A DNA stretch of 64,000 nucleotides from contig JACKMX010000004.1 in the NCBI GenBank assembly GCA_024235175.1, positions 1 through 64,000 on the forward strand, written 5' to 3'. Within the stretch, counting starts at the first letter, position 1; each line of letters begins with the position of its first letter. Shown here in pieces: positions 8,560 to 18,466 of the stretch. Source of the stretch: Chromatiaceae bacterium. Its GTDB lineage: Bacteria; Pseudomonadota; Gammaproteobacteria; Chromatiales; Chromatiaceae. Under the pieces are notes generated by a model. The model did not search any database. It saw nothing but the letters and a program-made list of their open reading frames with translations, and was not told the DNA's origin. The translations under genes were made by a program, and so were the position numbers.

Positions 8560-9828
8560 TCAGGGGGTGGGAAGGTTACTGGGGGTATCAAGGGCCTGGG
8601 GGGTATAGACTTGCCATTTACCCAGCATCATCTGGGCAGGTGGATAGCGCAGATCACGCAGGGTCTCACCGATGGCGATCACTTGTTGCAGTTGATGGTC
8701 CTGCGGGTTCATATAAGAATCAAAACCTTCAGGATCTTCGGGCAGGTGAAGTTTAAGACCGAGCAGTGCCTTCCGGATTTCACTGTTCGAGGCATCACTG
8801 CCGGTTTGACGTAAGGCCTCAGCAATGGCCAGGATGCCGGAATAGGCCCCTTCTGCAGCATAGGAGGGATAACGCCCGGTCAACGCATGAAACCGATAAA
8901 CAAACCACTTGTTAAGTTTGGTATCCGGCCAGTTGACGTGGTGCCGGGCAGAGAGGATCAATCCCTGTGGCAGCTCCGAACCCAGCGCTGAGAGCACCTC
9001 ATAGTTGGCGCCGGTGTCGAAGTTTGCAAAGCGTGAGTGCTGGAAAAAATCTGTGCGCACAGCCTGCTGGACAAAAGCGACCATGTCACCCCCCCAGAGA
9101 GAATTAACCACCAAATCCACTTGTTGTGACATCAGGGAACGGATAAAGGTGGTGTAATCTGGCTCGTAGAGTTTTGGCCAGAGAGTCTTAATCACTTTAT
9201 AGCGCACCCCTTCCCGCGCCAGACTGCTACGCAGATCTTTCCAGGTTTGATAACCATAGTCATAATCGGGACCGATAAAGGCGATACGCAAAGGCTCACC
9301 CTTTTTATCCGGATAGAGATGTTCGCGAATATACCGCGCACCGGCACGCATGGACTGGGCAGAATCGTTATTGGTACGAAAATAGAATTCATTCAAGCTC
9401 TCCCCAGTGAGACTTGAAGAGGCGTGATCGGTGCCGATAAAAAACACCTCAAGGTCTTGTGCCACCTGGGTGACCTGCAGAGCAATAGCAGAATTAACCA
9501 CTCCACAGATAAAGCGTGCCTGCTCGTTGTGGACAAAGTCCCGGACCTGACGCACCGCACGCGAAGCCTTGGACTTGCTGTCGGCAAACAGGACACGCAA
9601 TCGTGGTGTATTTTTCAATCCCGCTTGCTCAAGATGCTCCAGCGCCAACTCAACCCCTACCGCGCTGTCGCGACCATACAGACCACCCCGGCCACTCATT
9701 GGGAAGAGGCAACCAACGGTGGCATCAGCCTCTTGTCGGGTTGCACCCAGCTCCACGGCTGCATAAGCAAGCGGCCCGGTGCTAATAAACCCCCATAGCA
9801 AGAGAAGCCAAGGCATCGATCGGTTCAT
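8560..9828 (-). CDS. Periplasmic binding protein linked to the two-component system
   Basis: A 422-aa exported protein: the N-terminal hydrophobic segment MPWLLLLWGFISTGPLAYA is a likely signal peptide, followed by a type I binding fold. Its ATG overlaps the response-regulator stop by 4 nt, so it is made together with the kinase and regulator, not with the transporter. It resembles the transport binding protein at 7038-8327 (shared WGGDM-x-AF segment and domain order). The likely role is to bind the inducer in the periplasm and present it to the kinase, as binding proteins do in some two-component systems; it could also feed the ABC transporter. Confidence 0.85.
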   Translation of the reverse strand: MNRSMPWLLLLWGFISTGPLAYAAVELGATRQEADATVGCLFPMSGRGGLYGRDSAVGVELALEHLEQAGLKNTPRLRVLFADSKSKASRAVRQVRDFVHNEQARFICGVVNSAIALQVTQVAQDLEVFFIGTDHASSSLTGESLNEFYFRTNNDSAQSMRAGARYIREHLYPDKKGEPLRIAFIGPDYDYGYQTWKDLRSSLAREGVRYKVIKTLWPKLYEPDYTTFIRSLMSQQVDLVVNSLWGGDMVAFVQQAVRTDFFQHSRFANFDTGANYEVLSALGSELPQGLILSARHHVNWPDTKLNKWFVYRFHALTGRYPSYAAEGAYSGILAIAEALRQTGSDASNSEIRKALLGLKLHLPEDPEGFDSYMNPQDHQLQQVIAIGETLRDLRYPPAQMMLGKWQVYTPQALDTPSNLPTP

Positions 9829-11177
9829 TGATAATCACCCATCCTCAACCGCTGCATGCGCCGCTTCAAAGCGTGGCGTGAGATACCCAATTTGTCTGCC
9901 GCCAAGGCTTTTCGACCGCCGGCATCACTCAACGCCTGCTCGATCAACAACCGCTCGTGATCTTCTACCGAGTGGTGAATACCATGGGCATTCTCTGCCG
10001 ATGTCACAGCATCAGGCACAAACTCAGATGGCAACTGGCTAAGTGAAATGCATTGGGCCGGATACAGAATGGTCAATCGCTCGATCAGATTTTTTAACTC
10101 ACGTACATTACCAGGCCAGCTATAACCTTGTAGAGTTTGTGCTGCTACCTGGTCAAATTCAATGGGTCGACACCCCTCCTGGGTGGCAAACAGTTGCGCA
10201 AAATGAGCCACCAGCAAGGAGACGTCGCTAGCCCGACTGGCCAGTGACGACACATCTAATGGCAACACGTTTAGCCGATAGTAAAGATCGATACGAAACC
10301 GTTGCTCATCCACCTCTTTCTTAAGATCACGGTTGGTTGCTGCGACCACAAATACATCTGCCTGGCGTTCGCGGCCAGCACCCACAGGACGGTAGTGTCG
10401 GTTCTCCAGAAAGCTGAGCAACTTGACTTGAAGACCAATTGGCATCTCACCAATTTCATCGAGAAACAAGGTCCCACCGTCAGCCAGTTCGATCAGCCCC
10501 GAACGGCGTTGATTCGCCCCGGTATAGGCGCCCTTCTCTACACCAAACAGTTCAGCCTCAATCAGTTGTTCGGGCAGTGCCGCACAGTTGACCTCAATAA
10601 ATGGCGCGTCCGAATAACGGGCATCATGCAGCGCCTTTGCCACCAAAGCCTTGCCCGTTCCTGAGGGGCCTGACACCAATACCGTTTTAGCAGAACTCTC
10701 ACCCACGCGTTTTATCGCTTCACATAGACTCTGAATTGAGACGTGCTCACCAACCAACCCCTGCGTCTTTAAAGAGCGTTCACGCAGGAAATGAATCTCC
10801 CGCTGCATACGCACCCGCTCCGCGCTGCGTTGAATCAACAGGATCAGCTCATCCAGATCAAACGGTTTGGTGATATAGTCAAGTGCCCCCTGCTTGACTG
10901 TCTGCACTGCCGTACGCGTGTCACCGTGCGCCGAGATCATGATCACGGGCAGTTCACTAAACCGATCGTGTAACTTTTCCAGTACGGTCATGCCCGACAT
11001 ATCAGGCAGACCAAGGTCCAACAGCACGACATCAGGCAAGATCTGTTCTGCCAGGGCCAAGCCCTCCTCACCGGTATACGCACCAGTCACTTCCATGCCT
11101 TCATTCGTCAGGGAAAAACTGATACTGCGCACCAGATTGCGCTCATCATCGATAACCAACACCGAAATTGCCGCCAC
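9825..11177 (-). CDS. Sigma-54-dependent response regulator, NtrC family
   Basis: At 450 aa it has the standard three-domain layout. A receiver domain with phospho-acceptor Asp54 (VLLDLGLPDMSG) is followed by an AAA+ domain with Walker A GPSGTGKA, the sigma-54 contact loop GAYTGA and Walker B TLFLDEIGEM. A Fis-type helix-turn-helix at the C-terminus contains KLGISRHALKRRMQRL. The start is GTG at 11177, overlapping the kinase stop by one base. The GAYTGA loop predicts real activation of sigma-54 RNA polymerase; the -24/-12 promoter at 8420-8435 is the nearest target. Confidence 0.92.
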   Translation of the reverse strand: MAAISVLVIDDERNLVRSISFSLTNEGMEVTGAYTGEEGLALAEQILPDVVLLDLGLPDMSGMTVLEKLHDRFSELPVIMISAHGDTRTAVQTVKQGALDYITKPFDLDELILLIQRSAERVRMQREIHFLRERSLKTQGLVGEHVSIQSLCEAIKRVGESSAKTVLVSGPSGTGKALVAKALHDARYSDAPFIEVNCAALPEQLIEAELFGVEKGAYTGANQRRSGLIELADGGTLFLDEIGEMPIGLQVKLLSFLENRHYRPVGAGRERQADVFVVAATNRDLKKEVDEQRFRIDLYYRLNVLPLDVSSLASRASDVSLLVAHFAQLFATQEGCRPIEFDQVAAQTLQGYSWPGNVRELKNLIERLTILYPAQCISLSQLPSEFVPDAVTSAENAHGIHHSVEDHERLLIEQALSDAGGRKALAADKLGISRHALKRRMQRLRMGDYQ

Positions 11178-12862
11178 TAGACTATTTCCTCAGAAGATTT
11201 ACCAGGCAGAGCCACGTGTACTCTAGTCCCCTCACCCAGCTGGCTATCAAAACGTATCGTGCCCGCGTTAGCCTTAACCAGAGCAGCACAGACCGCAAGG
11301 CCAAGTCCTGTACCAGTTGCTTTAGTGGTGTAGAAAGGCTCCAGAATATGCACTAAGACCTCCTGCGGAATACCTTGTCCCTGATCGGCCACAGTCAATA
11401 TGACTTGGCCAGTTGAACTGGTTTCTGCTGAAAGATGAATATTCCCTCCCATGCCCTTCATTGCATCCATGGCATTGAGTAACAAGTTCAACAAAATCTG
11501 GCGCAAGTGACTGTCGTCGGCCCAAAGCTCCATATTGTCTTCACAGCTGTAGACTATATTAATCGCATGCTGGCGTGCTGATGCACTGGCAAGTACCACG
11601 ACACTGCGCAGCAACTCTTCTACATCTATTTTGCCGGCATGGGGTTCGCTCGGTCGTGCATAATTCAGCAGATGGTGAATCACCCCATTTACTCGGTCGA
11701 TCTCCTCGTCGACCATCTGCAGCATTTCGCGATGCGCCTCGACCTGCTCGACCCGGGCGAGAGAGGCCACGGTTGTTTTGATGGTGGCCAATGGATTGCG
11801 TATTTCGTGTGCCACCCCAGCGGCCAATTTTCCAAGTGCAGCCCGGCGTTCTCCATCGATGGTGGCTTCAATCGATGCCTTCAACTGATCGCGCATTCGA
11901 TCAATCGCCAGAGTTAAGCGCTGGATCTCCATGCCACTGGCGGGTTCAATCGGACTATCCAGATCCCCCTGGGCAATCCGCTCGACACTGTCGATCAATC
12001 CGCTCACCTGGTGATTGAGGCGTCTGGAAATACTTTGATAAAGCCAGATGAGACAGAGTGCGGTACCAATAACAAGGATAATCAACCAGTAGCGCATTTG
12101 TGCCGTGGGTGACAAAGCCGCCAACCCCTGATCCTGTATCAAATGCAAGGACCAACCCGGTATCACCTCTACACCGGAATCACCCCGTACATCCGATACA
12201 ACGGCTTGGGCAACTGTATCGAACGCCTGGCCACCACCCACCTTGAGCAGTGGATGATAAATTCGGCTCTGATCGAGGTGACGCATAGTGTCGGTCAACG
12301 AGGCAAACCGCAGGATCAAACCAATGGAACCTTGCGGCTGTTCCGATCCAATGCGCGAACTGCCGGGACGACGAAGGATCACCCAGTTTGGGAAATACTC
12401 TGAAGATTGGGCCGGACCGATGAGTTCAATGCCCTCAAACGGTGTGACCGGCGTTTGACTTGAAAGCCCGAGGGAGAACAGGGCTGCAGGGAAGGTCCAA
12501 CTGAGCTCCCCCTGACTGGTAAAAAAGGCAACACCGTAAACATCCCTCGCATCGACCTGCAAACGCAGAGCATTCTCGAACTCCTCCAGCAGCACTTTCG
12601 GCGCCTGCGATCGATAGAGCCTGGCATCATCCATCTGATCAGCAAGGTTATCCAATTCATACTTACGTTCTTTGAGAAAACTGCGCATCTCATTTTGAGT
12701 CGCGGCGACCCGTGCGGTCATCTGTTGCTCGCTCACCCGCGTCATCAGGTCGGCAAAGTAGGCATTATAGATCCAGGAAAAAATGACCAGGGGTATCAGT
12801 GCCGCCAATAGAGACAGCCAGAGGTAACGCGTAGTTAAGCGACTTTCACTGATTACAGACAT
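11177..12862 (-). CDS. Membrane sensor histidine kinase
   Basis: The 561-aa kinase starts at ATG 12862 (MSVISESRL). It has a first membrane helix near residues 15-32, a periplasmic region of about 220 residues, a second helix (YWLIILVIGTALCLIWLY) and a HAMP-like linker. A HisKA domain follows with the phospho-acceptor His near residue 352 in AGVAHEIRNPLATIK. The ATPase domain carries NLLLNAMDAM, DQGQGIP and GTGLGLAV boxes. It is the first gene of the kinase-regulator-binding protein operon. The large periplasmic part is suited to direct sensing or to docking the co-encoded binding protein. Confidence 0.9.
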   Translation of the reverse strand: MSVISESRLTTRYLWLSLLAALIPLVIFSWIYNAYFADLMTRVSEQQMTARVAATQNEMRSFLKERKYELDNLADQMDDARLYRSQAPKVLLEEFENALRLQVDARDVYGVAFFTSQGELSWTFPAALFSLGLSSQTPVTPFEGIELIGPAQSSEYFPNWVILRRPGSSRIGSEQPQGSIGLILRFASLTDTMRHLDQSRIYHPLLKVGGGQAFDTVAQAVVSDVRGDSGVEVIPGWSLHLIQDQGLAALSPTAQMRYWLIILVIGTALCLIWLYQSISRRLNHQVSGLIDSVERIAQGDLDSPIEPASGMEIQRLTLAIDRMRDQLKASIEATIDGERRAALGKLAAGVAHEIRNPLATIKTTVASLARVEQVEAHREMLQMVDEEIDRVNGVIHHLLNYARPSEPHAGKIDVEELLRSVVVLASASARQHAINIVYSCEDNMELWADDSHLRQILLNLLLNAMDAMKGMGGNIHLSAETSSTGQVILTVADQGQGIPQEVLVHILEPFYTTKATGTGLGLAVCAALVKANAGTIRFDSQLGEGTRVHVALPGKSSEEIV

Positions 12863-13636
12863 TCGGGACTGAGCGTTCCAAAGTAATGTTGGCACAGCAT
12901 TTATTGCCTGCACTTTATTGTCAGTTGGCCAGCACCCAAAGTAGAGCAGGTAGGCTCACCAGAGAGAAGCAAGCAAATTTCGTTCCGGACTCTCTTCATT
13001 GCGGTAGGAGTTGCGAAATGACCGCTAGATAGCCTACCAACGGACTCAGAGTGACTCACTATAGATAGGGATTCCACCCACTTTGATCGAATACCGCTCA
13101 TTAATAAGATAGTACAGGAGTAGATTCCACTCAATTTTTACTTGATCAGGCATCAGTATCAGTGCCGCTGACCCTGCGTCCGTTACAGATATCATTGCTA
13201 GAAGTGCAATAGCCCCCCTCTATGCCAACGGGCAAGCAAGAATCTGACTGCACCGACCATTACGCAATGGCACTCGGGGTGAGGGTAAGGCTGGGGTCGT
13301 TACTTTGGTAAAACTGACCTTTTGATTATTGCACGAAGCAAAGAACTCCCCTTCCAGCAGGCTTTGAATTCAAGCCGAGCTAGCATCTATTTGGCTGACA
13401 CGTCTGCTGGCGAATAATTACACTCTTTACAATTACCACTGCACGCAACACCGTAGCCTGCATTACCAGAAGATCGCAATCCGCCCCCGCGCGCTCCTTT
13501 CTTGAGCTATTAGCGCTCACGTAGGCGTGGTAATTCTGTGAAATCATCCCCTAAAGCACTATTTAGACAGTTAATAATCGAATGGCCCAAAGGTTGCTGT
13601 ATTACACGCGCAGGATGAAGTATCACTTCTCATGCG
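12863..13636. other. Non-coding stretch between kinase and lactonase remnant
   Basis: About 770 bases with no convincing gene on either strand; the short frames present have no family resemblance. It must hold the promoter of the kinase operon (near 12870-13000, minus strand), but no standout -35/-10 pair or sigma-54 site was found. Confidence 0.5.
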
Positions 13637-14228
13637 ATGAAGAAAAAATTATTTACAGCGGCAAGTGCACTAGCGTTTTTAGTTAGTGTATCGACATCGA
13701 AGGCTGCAGAGGGCATCAAACTATACCAAGTATCTAGTGGGCAACTGGAGCTCGATAAGGGATGGCTAACCGCGATGCGTGATGTCGGCAAGCGCATTAA
13801 GATTCCTGTGGCCATGTATATCATCGATCACCCCAAGGGTCTGGTCGTCTACGATACGGGGATGGCAGATGATGTCTTCAGGCGATGGTTGTGTTGCCTA
13901 CTGGGGTAAGGGGCTTTGTGGCGCTTTCACGCCGATACAGAAGCGCAGCGAAGTCATCGACAAACAGCTTGAGAAATTCGGTTACAGTGCCGACCAGGTC
14001 AAATATGTTATTTACTCCCATTTCCATCTGGACCATGCCGGCAACATCGAGCTGTTCCTGAACGCCAATCACGTGGTGCAAAAAGTTGAGCTTAAAACTG
14101 CCTGGTGGCCCGAGAAGTTCCAGGCGGCCGCCTTCGTCATAAAGGATTATGATGAAACCCGTGGCTCCAACTTTATGAAATTGGTAGGCGATCTCGTCAT
14201 AATCAATGGAAATATCCTGGCCGGCTAA
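13637..14228 (+). pseudogene. Metallo-beta-lactamase-fold lactonase-like gene, frameshifted and truncated
   Basis: The first frame gives a signal peptide (MKKKLFTAASALAFLVSVS, cleavage after SKA) and the start of a lactonase-type domain up to DTGMADDVF. The protein then continues one frame over from about 13876 with CVAYWGKGLCG and the zinc motif SHFHLDHAG. The C-terminal third, with the second metal His and the GHTPGH-type motif, is missing after about 14210. Together this is an exported relative of N-acyl-homoserine lactonases that is broken in two places. Quorum-quenching activity is family knowledge and would be lost here. Confidence 0.75.
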
Positions 14229-14288
14229 CCGACGTAATGCATCTAAATCCATCATCACACCTCCGAATTAAGAATACTGCGATATCGA

Positions 14289-17200
14289 TTAAATGCTTAC
14301 AGCACCTTTCTTTCTGACATCCCGTCTTTGTCTTACCCGCTCAATGCTGTTTTCGACTAGCGAGTACACTGAGGGAACCACGACCAGGGTAAGCAGAGTG
14401 GAACTCACCATGCCGCCGATAACCGCAATAGCGAGAGGCCCATTCGTATCTGATCCTGCCCCAAATCCTAAGGCCGCCGGCAGCAATGCCAGAATGATGG
14501 TGAGGGATGTCATAAGCACAGGCCGCAAACGGATGGGGCAAGCCTCCTTGAGAGCCTCATTGACGCCCTTGCCGTCACCCCTCAACTGGTTGGTCATATC
14601 CACCAACAGAATGGAGTTTTTTGCCACCAGACCGACCAAGAGTACCAGACCGATCATGGAGTAGATATTCAGGGAATTGTCGGTCAACCAAAGCGCACCA
14701 ACACCACCAATGATAGCCAGCGGTTGCGCGACCATGATGATCAAGGGCTGGATAAAGGAGTTGAATTGGCTGGCCAACACCATATAGACCAGCAGAATGG
14801 ATGTAGCGAAAGCAAACAACATATTTTTAGCCGTTTTGCCAAACTCTTCAGCTCGTCCGATCATGCTGACCTGATAGCCGATCGGGAGAATATCTTTAGC
14901 AGCCACGTTGACCATATTGACTGCCTCCCCCAGTGAGACCGTCGGTGTGCTGAAGAAGTTGGCTGCATACTGGAGATCGTGTCGGGAGACCACCGCGGCC
15001 CCCAGCTTGGGTTCCAACATGACCAGATTATCCAGGCGTACCAGTTCCCCATCCAGTCCACGCAGATAGATGCGGGAGAGATCTGTTGCATGTCGCAGCT
15101 GTCCTTCAGCGGCTTTCAAACGAATGTCGTAGCGTTCGTTATCGCCTGATTCGTCGTTGAAGCGGGCGATATCCAGGCCGCCTGCCATCACGTTGACCGC
15201 CAGTGCAACATCCTGAGTCGAAAGCCCCAGGCTACGCACTCTTTCCCGGCTGAGTTTGAGCGCCAGTTGAGGCAGATCCAGCTGCAGTTCCATATCCGCA
15301 TCCCCAATGTCCGGATAGGCCTTTAACTGCTCCTTCAACAGATGGGCGAGTCGCGCAACCTCGGCGAGATCTGGGCCGCCCAGCACGAATTGCAAGGGCT
15401 CACCGCGTTGTCCACCCACCACCGGCATGGGAGTGGGAAAGGCCTGAACGCCGGGAATCTCCGCCATCTCGCTACGTAGTTGTTCGATCAATTCGACCTG
15501 GGACAAGCTGCGCTGCTCCCAGGGGATCATACGGACGATGAAAGAGCCTTTGCTTACCTGACGGGACTGGTCGGTGCCAATGGTCGCAAAATAGCCCTCA
15601 ATCTCCTGGTGGTTTGCCAGGACCTGTTCGATCGCCTTCATCTTCTCCGTTGCATATTGAATGCTTGACCCAAGCGGCGTCTTGAAGCTGACCAGGAAGC
15701 GGCCTTCATCCTGGACCGGCATGAACCCCGTGCCAATATGGGTGAAGAAATAGCCGCTGGAATAGACCGTAATAATTGTCAGCAGCACTACTGTCCAACG
15801 AAATCGCAGTGCGCCATTCAGGAACTTTCTATACACCCAATCCATGGCGCGAAAGCCCCCTTCCAGGAAACGGTATAACCGCCCGTGTCTTTCCGCCACT
15901 TTGAGATGACGGGCACAGAGCATCGGGGTCAGCGTGAGGGATACAAAGAGGGATACCAACACACCGAAAGTAACTACCACCGCGAAGGCCTGGAAGAAAC
16001 GGCCAATCACCCCCTGCATGAAGATAACTGGCGCAAAGATGGCCACCAGGGTCAGGGTGGCCGCCATCACGGCAAACACCACCTGCCGGGTGCCGTTCAG
16101 CGCTGCGCTGACCGGGTCAGGGTCGATCTCTTCCCGATGGCGGAAGATGTTCTCCAATACCACGATGGCGTCATCGACCACCACGCCAATCAGCAGTAGC
16201 AAACCCAACATGGTCATAGTGTTGAAGGTATATCCCATGAAATACATGACAGCCACAGCACCCAGCAATGATACCGGGATAGCCGCGGCTATGATGATGG
16301 TGGAACGAAAGCTTTTCAGGAATAGCCAAACCACAAGTGCAGTCAACAAGGTTCCCTCGACCAGATGCTGCTCCAGTGCCGCGATGATGCCGCGGATCAG
16401 GTCTCCGTCATTGTGGGCAACACGCAGTGTCATGCCGGAGGGCAGTTGGGGTATCAGTTCCTCATCCAGGCGGCGTTGTACTTCATCCACAATGGCCACG
16501 GTATTGGCATTTTGTACTTTGACGATACCGATGCCGACGGTGGTTTCGGCATTGAAGCGGGCAAGTTGGCGAAAATCGGCCAGTCCATCCTCGATATCTG
16601 CAATATCCTCCAGGCGAATCGGTGCGCCTTCGGGATAGCTGATAATCAACCGGCCCAGCGCCCTGGCATTGTGATATTCAAGATCCAGTTCGATCAACTC
16701 TTCCCGGTCACCACCCACCAGGAAACCACCGGGCAAGCGCAGGTGTTCGGTTCTGAAGGCGCGCACGACATCGGGCACAGTGATGCCGAACTCCGCCATC
16801 CGTGTCGTATCGAGATTGACCCGGATAGTGCGCTCCCGCTCACCGCCGAGGCGTACCTGTCCCACCCCATCGATAGTCTCCAGGCGCTTCTTGATTTGAT
16901 TGCGTGCGTACTGGTTAAGCTGCTGCAGGGTGCGCTCTCCAGTGAGCGCCAGCCACATGACGGGCAAGGCACCAAATTCGACTTTGGCAACCACCGGCGG
17001 CTCGGCATCGTCCGGCAAATTTGTGAGCACCTGATTGACCTTGGCCTGTACCTCGTTGAACGCCACATCGACATCCTTGGCGAGATCAAACTTGACGTTG
17101 ACGATCGAAGCACCCGGCGTGGAACTCGAATCGATATGCTCGATGCCGGGGGTGCTGTTTACGGAGGTCTCGATGATGTTGGTAATGCTGGAATCGATGA

Positions 17201-17372
17201 TCTCAGGCGTCGCACCAGGCAGGATCGTCGTTACCGAGATCATGGGGAACTCGATGTAGGGGTAACGATCAACCCCGATGTCCTTGTAGCTGATGATGCC
17301 GAACAGGACCAGCACGGCAGACAACATGTAGGCCAGTACATGGCGGTGGACCGAAATCTCCGGGAGATTCAT
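14289..17372 (-). CDS. RND efflux pump inner-membrane protein, HAE-1 type (system 1)
   Basis: At 1027 aa it has full AcrB/MexB length: a first helix after the N-terminal HRHVLAYML, two large periplasmic loops, and the helix-4 proton-relay pair in GVVVDDAIVVLENIF. The C-terminal GLVAKNSILLVD segment is also present. It uses the proton gradient to expel hydrophobic compounds through an outer-membrane channel. The start codon overlaps the adaptor stop by 4 nt. No outer-membrane factor gene lies nearby, so a TolC-type protein from elsewhere must complete the complex. Confidence 0.93.
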   Translation of the reverse strand: MNLPEISVHRHVLAYMLSAVLVLFGIISYKDIGVDRYPYIEFPMISVTTILPGATPEIIDSSITNIIETSVNSTPGIEHIDSSSTPGASIVNVKFDLAKDVDVAFNEVQAKVNQVLTNLPDDAEPPVVAKVEFGALPVMWLALTGERTLQQLNQYARNQIKKRLETIDGVGQVRLGGERERTIRVNLDTTRMAEFGITVPDVVRAFRTEHLRLPGGFLVGGDREELIELDLEYHNARALGRLIISYPEGAPIRLEDIADIEDGLADFRQLARFNAETTVGIGIVKVQNANTVAIVDEVQRRLDEELIPQLPSGMTLRVAHNDGDLIRGIIAALEQHLVEGTLLTALVVWLFLKSFRSTIIIAAAIPVSLLGAVAVMYFMGYTFNTMTMLGLLLLIGVVVDDAIVVLENIFRHREEIDPDPVSAALNGTRQVVFAVMAATLTLVAIFAPVIFMQGVIGRFFQAFAVVVTFGVLVSLFVSLTLTPMLCARHLKVAERHGRLYRFLEGGFRAMDWVYRKFLNGALRFRWTVVLLTIITVYSSGYFFTHIGTGFMPVQDEGRFLVSFKTPLGSSIQYATEKMKAIEQVLANHQEIEGYFATIGTDQSRQVSKGSFIVRMIPWEQRSLSQVELIEQLRSEMAEIPGVQAFPTPMPVVGGQRGEPLQFVLGGPDLAEVARLAHLLKEQLKAYPDIGDADMELQLDLPQLALKLSRERVRSLGLSTQDVALAVNVMAGGLDIARFNDESGDNERYDIRLKAAEGQLRHATDLSRIYLRGLDGELVRLDNLVMLEPKLGAAVVSRHDLQYAANFFSTPTVSLGEAVNMVNVAAKDILPIGYQVSMIGRAEEFGKTAKNMLFAFATSILLVYMVLASQFNSFIQPLIIMVAQPLAIIGGVGALWLTDNSLNIYSMIGLVLLVGLVAKNSILLVDMTNQLRGDGKGVNEALKEACPIRLRPVLMTSLTIILALLPAALGFGAGSDTNGPLAIAVIGGMVSSTLLTLVVVPSVYSLVENSIERVRQRRDVRKKGAVSI

Positions 17373-18466
17373 GGCTGCTTCTCCACTATCTGCACCGCTG
17401 TCCCATCAACCAGAAAGGCTGCACCGTCAGCGGCAACCGACTCACTGCCAGAGAGACCCTGGATGACCTCAATCAATCCATCGCTACGCTCGCCAAGCTG
17501 CACGGGACGGGCGTGGACCTTTCCTGCCTTGATGGTATAGACAACATCACCAACCGGCCGCCGGACCACGCTGATTTCAGGCACCATATAGGTTTGGGTT
17601 CGGGTCTCTACCAATACCCTGCCGAGCACGGTGGCGCCGGGCCACCAGCTTCCAGGATTTTCGACCTCTATAATTGCAACGACCGCCCGGCTTCCTCGGC
17701 TGATCGATGGCTGCAACTCGGTAATCTCACCTTCAAGCTGCACATCCGGTGCAACGGGACTCTGCATCACCACTTTCAGTCCGATTCGAATCCGTGTCGC
17801 CAGGGTCTCCGGAAAAGGCAGCCATGCCTGCAGACGATTGCTTTCAGCGATCTCAAACAGCGGATCACCGCTTTTAACATAGTCGCCGTGAGATACATGA
17901 CGCCTTTGTATCTCACCCGCAATCGGTGCGGTGATACGCGCCTTCGAAATCCTGTCGCTCACTATGGCAAGGCGCGCCCTGGCTGCCTCCAGTTCGGCAA
18001 GAAAGACATCCAATTGGGCACGCGAATCGTCCAGCTGAGTTTTAGCGATGAAGTTCTTTTCTTCCAGATCGCCGTATCGTTTCACCCGTCTGCGTTCATT
18101 GGCGATCTGCGCTTCCAGCCGCTTGATATCAGCCTCGGAAGCACGTTCTTCCAGCACCAAGCCGGATGTATCTGTTTCTGCCAGTAGCATCCCCTTTTCA
18201 ACACTGTCACCAGTGTCAACCTCAACCCTTATAATCCGCCCGTCGATCTCTGCCGCCAGGGTTGGTGCAACCTTGCTCCGGATACGTCCAACTGACTCCA
18301 GCCAGACTTGCAGGTCTTTTTGCTCTACTGGACGGGTGGTGATCCGCACTGCCGACACCTTTGGCTCTACCTTTTCTTCCGTCGATTTGGTCTCATTCTC
18401 TCCGCAGGCGCTGATCAACAGCACCAGCATCAATAAGAGAAGGAGTCGGGTCAATCGGGCATTCAT
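17369..18466 (-). CDS. RND periplasmic adaptor lipoprotein (system 1)
   Basis: A 365-aa HlyD/AcrA-type membrane-fusion protein. The lipobox LISAC puts the lipidated Cys at position 21. Barrel-sandwich segments flank a helical hairpin rich in Glu and Arg (roughly residues 110-165), and the second lipoyl half starts at ARITAPIAGEI. It bridges the inner-membrane pump and an outer-membrane channel. The gene directly follows tetR with no gap and overlaps the pump gene, so the three form one autoregulated operon. Confidence 0.92.
   Translation of the reverse strand: MNARLTRLLLLLMLVLLISACGENETKSTEEKVEPKVSAVRITTRPVEQKDLQVWLESVGRIRSKVAPTLAAEIDGRIIRVEVDTGDSVEKGMLLAETDTSGLVLEERASEADIKRLEAQIANERRRVKRYGDLEEKNFIAKTQLDDSRAQLDVFLAELEAARARLAIVSDRISKARITAPIAGEIQRRHVSHGDYVKSGDPLFEIAESNRLQAWLPFPETLATRIRIGLKVVMQSPVAPDVQLEGEITELQPSISRGSRAVVAIIEVENPGSWWPGATVLGRVLVETRTQTYMVPEISVVRRPVGDVVYTIKAGKVHARPVQLGERSDGLIEVIQGLSGSESVAADGAAFLVDGTAVQIVEKQP

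Noticed and set aside
12890..12910. TGGCAC and TTGC near the kinase start suggested a second sigma-54 promoter
   Set aside because: Spacing between the two boxes is eight bases instead of five and the strand points the wrong way.
13391..13415. TGACACGTCTGCTGG resembles part of the insertion-sequence 3' region
   Set aside because: The likeness ends after about 15 bases and no transposase codons or terminal repeat follow.
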